DNA of 64,000 bases, taken from Diploscapter coronatus. Lineage: Eukaryota > Nematoda > Chromadorea > Rhabditida > Rhabditidae. The stretch is from the NCBI GenBank assembly GCA_964036155.1, contig OZ038423.1, positions 63,751,249 through 63,815,248 on the forward strand. The letters are read 5' to 3'. The translations under genes and the position numbers were made by a program. Shown one piece after another: positions 59,332 through 64,000 of this stretch (position 1 is the stretch's first letter; every line of letters begins with the position of its first letter). A model generated the notes under the pieces. It worked only from the letters and a program-made list of their open reading frames with translations. It did no database searches and was not told the origin of the DNA.

Positions 59332-61611
59332 ATGGCATCGGGATTTGCTCCGAAGATTACTTCGTTTCAAGAAGGGTACAATTTTGTCGTTTAGAAAGAC
59401 GAATGAATAGTATTCAGAACCTGGGCCTATATAACAGCTCGAGACAGGTGGCCTAAGATCGTCGGGAAGTTGGTGGACCACATTCACTGCAGCAGAAGAA
59501 GGTTCATGGAGGAATATGGGGGTGTAAGTGAAATTCCAAAACTCAATTTATTTTTTTCTTCTGACAAATACAGCTTTTAAAAGCTATTCGCAAAATGTGA
59601 ACATACTTTTAGAAGTACTATATCTTTTCGAAATAAAAAGTCTAACATATATTCTGATTGGCTAGTTTTGTTGAATTGTCGAACGAACCATGATTTTATC
59701 GTGAACTCAGGAAGCTGACGCAGATGTGAAGAATGTGATTCACGCTCTGTCCGAGACGCGCTATCGAATGATGACTGACAAACCGCTCGAAGACTTGAAA
59801 GACGAGTATTATGTCGATATTGGGGTGTACAATAAGTTGGTGCAGGACAAGAGGAAAGAGGTAAACTATAGTAATTTCTGAAATGACTGAAAAGAGCTTT
59901 CGAATCATACAAATTATGGCATACGAGATGCTAAATGCAGTAGGAAGACTTTATGAACCTTTTCCATCTTATTACGCATCGATATGTCATGTATTTTTTT
60001 TTTAATCTTTTGAATGTTTATATTTCAGAACGAACCTCTTCTAACCTGGTACAAATCTGAATGGCTGTTCGTCGAGTGCTATCTGTATCGGCTCATTTAT
60101 GGAGCCTTCCATCAACAGAAACACCTCTCCAAATACGACTATTTCGGAGAGCAGAAAAGGGATAGCTTCAAGGAACAGTATGATTTTAAAAGTTTACTCC
60201 TTTTATGAGATTGCCATTTCCAGTCTGAGACATATCGAGGAATCAGCCAAATTCACACTGGAAGCCTCAACGAGTAATGACGGTATTCACGATGTTGTTG
60301 AGGCTCTCGTCAAGGCAATTTTACAGTTCCATTTTCCTTTTATTTGTTCCTCATTTTTCAGAGCAGTTTATGGGGCAATCAGAGCGATTTATCCGTATCG
60401 GGAGGCGATGCCAGTACTGTGGTGGGTATAAACCTTCATATACGAATGAAAATATCCTAATGTTGTTCCAGAAGCATTCTTTGCTTGAGGCAGCGCGAGC
60501 TAGGGACAGCTACATTCTGCAGAACGACGTCGAAAAGGCCATCAAAGAAATTATCTTGCCACTCAAAGAACGGTAATTCGACTTAAATGACTAAAAAGAT
60601 AATTAGAAATTTAATAGAACGAAGCGGATCTACGATCTTTCTAATAAGAATCATAATGATTTTAAACTTTGTTATCTTAAGTAGAAATATCGAAGAAGGG
60701 GAGCTGAAATTTTTAATTCATTATTTTCAGGCCAGCTTCGCATCATCGGATCGACATAATTCTGGACAATGCGGGAGTCGAGCTGTCGATGGACCTCTTT
60801 CTCGCTGATTTTCTCGTTCATTCGGGTCTCGTCAATAATGTCATTCTACATGGAAAGGTAAAATAATTTTCCTTTTTCTAAATTTGTAGTTTTCTCTTCT
60901 CTCAGAAATTTCCTTGGTTCGTTTCGGATGTGACTTCAGTCGATTTCGAATGGACTCTTCAACAGATGGAGAATGACGAGGGAGATCTGAAGACATTCCA
61001 CGAGAGATTTCAGGAGAAACTCAAATCGGTACCATTTTCCACTTATTTAGTTCTATTGTTATCTATCTTTTTAAGGGTAAAATCGCATACACCTCGCACG
61101 ACTTCTGGACCTATCCCCATGCATTCTGCGACATGAAAGAAGCAGCTCCAGATTTGTACGAGGAGTTGGCAAAATCGAATCTGCTCATTTTCAAGGGTGA
61201 CCTCAACTACAGGAAACTGGTCGGCGACAGATATTGGCCCTGGAATTATTCTTTCGAGGTAAAAGATTCACTTGTTATAAATTGAAAATCGAGAAAAGAT
61301 ATTCTATAAAATTAGTTTAGTCGTTGGTTTTGGACCGTGATTAGGATTCGATTAATTTGTTATTTTTTGTCGAAATTATTATCGAAGATTTTTAGTCTTC
61401 ATTCTAATTTATCACTCATCAAAATATTTATTCCCAGAAATCCCTGTGCGGTTTCCTTCCAACTTCTCTCCTGACACTTCGAACCCTGAAAGCAGAAACA
61501 GTATCTGGTCTGTCTGCAGAAGCAGTCGAAAGAATGAAGAGAGAATTCGGAGAGGACACCAAATGGCTCACTTCGGGAGATTTCGCTGTTGCACAACTCG
61601 TCAAGATCTGA
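59332..61611 (+). CDS. ARMT1: ARMT1-type DUF89 metal-dependent phosphatase / methyltransferase
   Basis: Eleven exons, 433 residues (human ARMT1 is ~441): 59332-59375, 59418-59523, 59711-59860, 60029-60177, 60224-60308, 60362-60421, 60472-60572, 60731-60857, 60906-61028, 61076-61258, 61438-61611. N-terminal TWAYITARDRWPKI and EWLFVECYLYRLI, then SSLWGNQSDLSVSGG. Next are the metal-binding DUF89 core DIILDNAGVELSMDLFLADF, WFVSDVT, LLIFKGDLNYRKLVGDR and RTLKAETVSGL. All signature residues (Asp-Asn of DNAGVE, Asp of SDVT, Lys-Gly-Asp of FKGD) are present. The family hydrolyses damaged sugar phosphates such as fructose-1-phosphate; carboxyl methylation of PCNA has also been reported for the human protein. 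The start follows a TTTAG acceptor-like word, and one intron ends TTTTAAG. Confidence 0.94.
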
Positions 61612-62224
61612 GATCTGAGATTATGAACGTAAGATTTTTATTGTTCTTCATGGAAAATTGCCATTTAATTGTTTTATCATTTCTTTGACATTTTAAATTG
61701 CGATAGTATTATTGCTAAATTATTGAATGTGTGCTGCTTTTCATATCATTTCCTCTAAAAATTGCACAGATAAATTTTTATTTGACTGAAAACAAGGACA
61801 AATTAATTCAGTTCAAATGAACAAATGACTGAAATAGGATGAAAATGCACCACACTCAAAGATAATTCGAAACTCAAAGAAAATGTCATTTTGAAGAGAA
61901 AAATGAGATTTTTGAAGTGTTAATGTCAATTATGCGTAGACAAAATGATAATCTCATCAGAAATGAAAAACCTCCTGAAATCAATTAAAGGCCTAAGTTA
62001 AGGAAATCTCAAGGCAAATTAGATAAATCACCACAAATCAAAGTATTGATTGATAATCTCAAAAGTCAATAAATGAAAACAAGAATTAAGGCAACAATTT
62101 GGCATTTAAGGCATCGAGATAAATGGGAAAATGACGACATGATAAGATAGAAATTTGCAAAAAGAATAATCTAAGGAAATGCCCTGAGGCTTACGGCAAT
62201 TCAAGATTCGATGGGATAATAATC
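61612..62224. other. Convergent intergenic spacer
   Basis: About 610 bp between the ARMT1 stop and the stop of the minus-strand gene at the right edge. AT-rich; nothing recognised. Confidence 0.5.
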
Positions 62225-64000
62225 TCATTCTTTGGGACTATTTGGCTGTTGACCGGCTAACGAAGCTGGCTCGATTAGCTGAAATTAATAGTCCTAGAAA
62301 CATTTCAAAATTTAAATTTATCACGAACTTTATTGAGAATAGATTTTTCAATTCGAGTTGACAAGAAAAGAAAAATCCGCTTTTCTTTCTATCATGTTCA
62401 CTGTAAAAATTCTATGAAAATCTACCTGCTGCAGATTGAATTGAAATGGGAACGTAAACCCGAAAGGCGCTTCTTCTCCTTTGCTGCTCGCATTCAACAT
62501 GATGTTATTCGCATTAGCACCGCCTGAAATAATTTCATAAAGATTTGAAATTTTAAAATTCTCTTTTGATAGAGGATAAGCTGTTATCGTTATTCTTCTG
62601 GGATATTATTCGTGCAGCGATTTTTTGTTGGTTAGATAGTGATTACCGTCATTATCGGGCGAAATAGATTCCCTTTTGAGAAGGCTTTGTTGCAGAAACA
62701 GAGCTGCATTCCTCATATTGATATTCGAATTGTTAGCAGAAGTATCGGAAGTTAGACCTGTAAATGGAAGAAGATAGATGGGGGTGGAATAGAAGAATCA
62801 TTAAATTGGGACAATACGATTCAGCGAGGACATTTTACATGCCTAGAAGCATTCGGAATTTGGTGTGGATCAGTAGTAGTTTAGAAGTGCATAAAATTTA
62901 TTCTCATTCTCTTAGATGTTCGGGTGTAAGAAGTTTGTAGTGTACTTTTCTCGAAATGCGTGAAGTCTTTTTTGCTCATATCGATAGAAGATCAAGTCAG
63001 TTAGTGAGCGGGGTTTCGTTATAGTCCATTCATGATAATGACTATTCTAACCTTGTAGAATGAAGGGAGCGAGTAGTTGGTTGGTGGCCTGTCCGCCAGT
63101 CTTCGTGTTCACTTTAGCCTTGCTCTGCTGCTGTTTCTGTCTCCTTGAAGCCGCATCTTTCAGCGTTTCCTTCAGATGCTTCTGCAGGAAGAGGGCAGTT
63201 TCATTCGTTGATTCTGAAATTTTTTAAAATGATTACTTTATCTCTTTTTTTTTTTTAAATTTTTAATCGATTTTCATTTTGGCTTTTAGAAGTTCATAGA
63301 TCGTAATTTAGAAATGTTTTCAGTATGAAAATGAAGCGATGGTGCTGATAATATAAGAAAAACTGAACTTTTTCAATCATTTTCTAATTTTGCATAAATA
63401 TTCCAATAGTCTTGTCTATATTGAAGATAGTCAAACACAAAGACAGATCTGCCTCTGCCTTTGCTTCTTCTTCTGTATTTGAGATGAACAAAGAAAGGAG
63501 GATGCATAGAAGCAATGCAAAGGCGGCGTGTCCTACTCGAAGAAGATGACGAGAGATTCGGGTAAAATGAGAGATCGCAGGGAATCAGAAAGAGGATCTG
63601 CGATTTGACTTTTCGCAGGCGGCTTTTCATGAGCAAGCAGCTCGAAATAAGGCAAACAGATGATGAAAGAAGGAAAGGAACGAGAAAACTGGATTGGTGA
63701 TGGAATCTATAAGGAATTGATGGGTGAATTATTAATTTTTAAAAATGTAAAAATTAGGAATGAATCATCTAATAATTTCTCGAGTGTTCCTATATCTTCT
63801 AGTAAACATAATTGGATGACAAATATAATAGGAAAAAATCATAAGATTACTGTGAATTCTGACCTTCAGATTTAGCGGTCTCACTCCGGACTTCCTCCTT
63901 GATTTCCTTCTTTCCATTGGCCTGTCGTCTGACTTGCACAATCTCCTTTTCCTCCATGGGCTCTTCCGAGTCAGAGTCATCTCCAGAATCAGCTTGATTG
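62225..64000 (-). CDS. Unknown low-complexity protein, 5' end beyond the window
   Basis: Five minus-strand exons: 63864-64000 (continues past the edge), 63052-63213, 62647-62757, 62426-62523, 62225-62278 (stop TGA at 62225-62227). The visible ~187 residues are polar: an acidic start (DSGDDSDSEEPMEEKEI), then a helical motif that occurs twice, ALFLQKHLKETL and ALFLQQSLLKRE. Next is APFGFTFPFQFNLQQ and the end LAGQQPNSPKE. The acidic-Ser stretch suggests CK2 sites and a nuclear location. I recognise no family. Splice phases agree at every junction. Confidence 0.6.

Overview
The window is eukaryotic nuclear DNA, most likely from a nematode, though not one I can name. The genes are split by mostly short introns with GT donors and acceptors of the TTTTCAG/TTTAG type. 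Several start codons sit directly behind such an acceptor, as expected for spliced-leader trans-splicing. Other nematode-like signs are a divergent CK1-family kinase, a matrixin cluster and close-packed same-strand genes. The closest alternative is another compact ecdysozoan genome. I saw no tRNA, rRNA, CRISPR or virus. All gene models were assembled by eye from reading frame, splice phase and family motifs. For most of them the exon lengths sum to a whole number of codons, and the exceptions are stated.

Layout from left to right. 1-3.8 kb: no gene; an AT-rich stretch with a ~200-bp inverted-repeat element and the tail of a non-LTR retroelement. 3.9-5.6 kb (+): a CK1-family kinase. 6-17.5 kb (-): a matrix-metalloproteinase cluster made of a hemopexin-only locus, a small secreted peptide whose first exon may belong to that locus, an MMP with two possible C-termini, and a second MMP without hemopexin. 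17.6-20.7 kb: non-coding. 20.7-32.2 kb (+): one 26-exon gene of 2,082 predicted residues, joining ~1,580 disordered, repeat-bearing residues to an ACC-synthase-like PLP aminotransferase domain. 32.5-33.5 kb (-): a secreted Tyr-rich peptide. 35.3-37.8 kb (-): cereblon. 38.4-41.4 kb (-): a PP2A B'' subunit like PPP2R3C. 41.7-47.2 kb (+): cyclin L, divergent from PPP2R3C. 48.4-56.2 kb (+): four genes 190-330 bp apart (a WxCxxC protein, SDE2, the ribosomal-L1-domain protein RSL1D1 and a 63-residue membrane protein), a likely operon. 56.6-57.2 kb: a Tc1/mariner-type inverted-repeat element with a TA duplication. 57.2-58.1 kb (-): a secreted Cys-rich Ly6-like protein. 59.3-61.6 kb (+): ARMT1/DUF89. 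62.2-64 kb (-): the 3' part of an unknown low-complexity protein.

Functionally, the right half is housekeeping (splicing cyclin, PP2A regulation, ubiquitin-ligase receptor, genome maintenance, nucleolar assembly, metabolite repair). The left half is secreted or extracellular proteolysis genes plus the unusual fusion. WGATAR clusters lie near several secreted-protein genes, suggesting intestinal-type GATA control. The points most worth checking are the disordered-ACC-synthase fusion, the MMP cluster with alternative or missing modules and damaged splice sites, and the four-gene operon.
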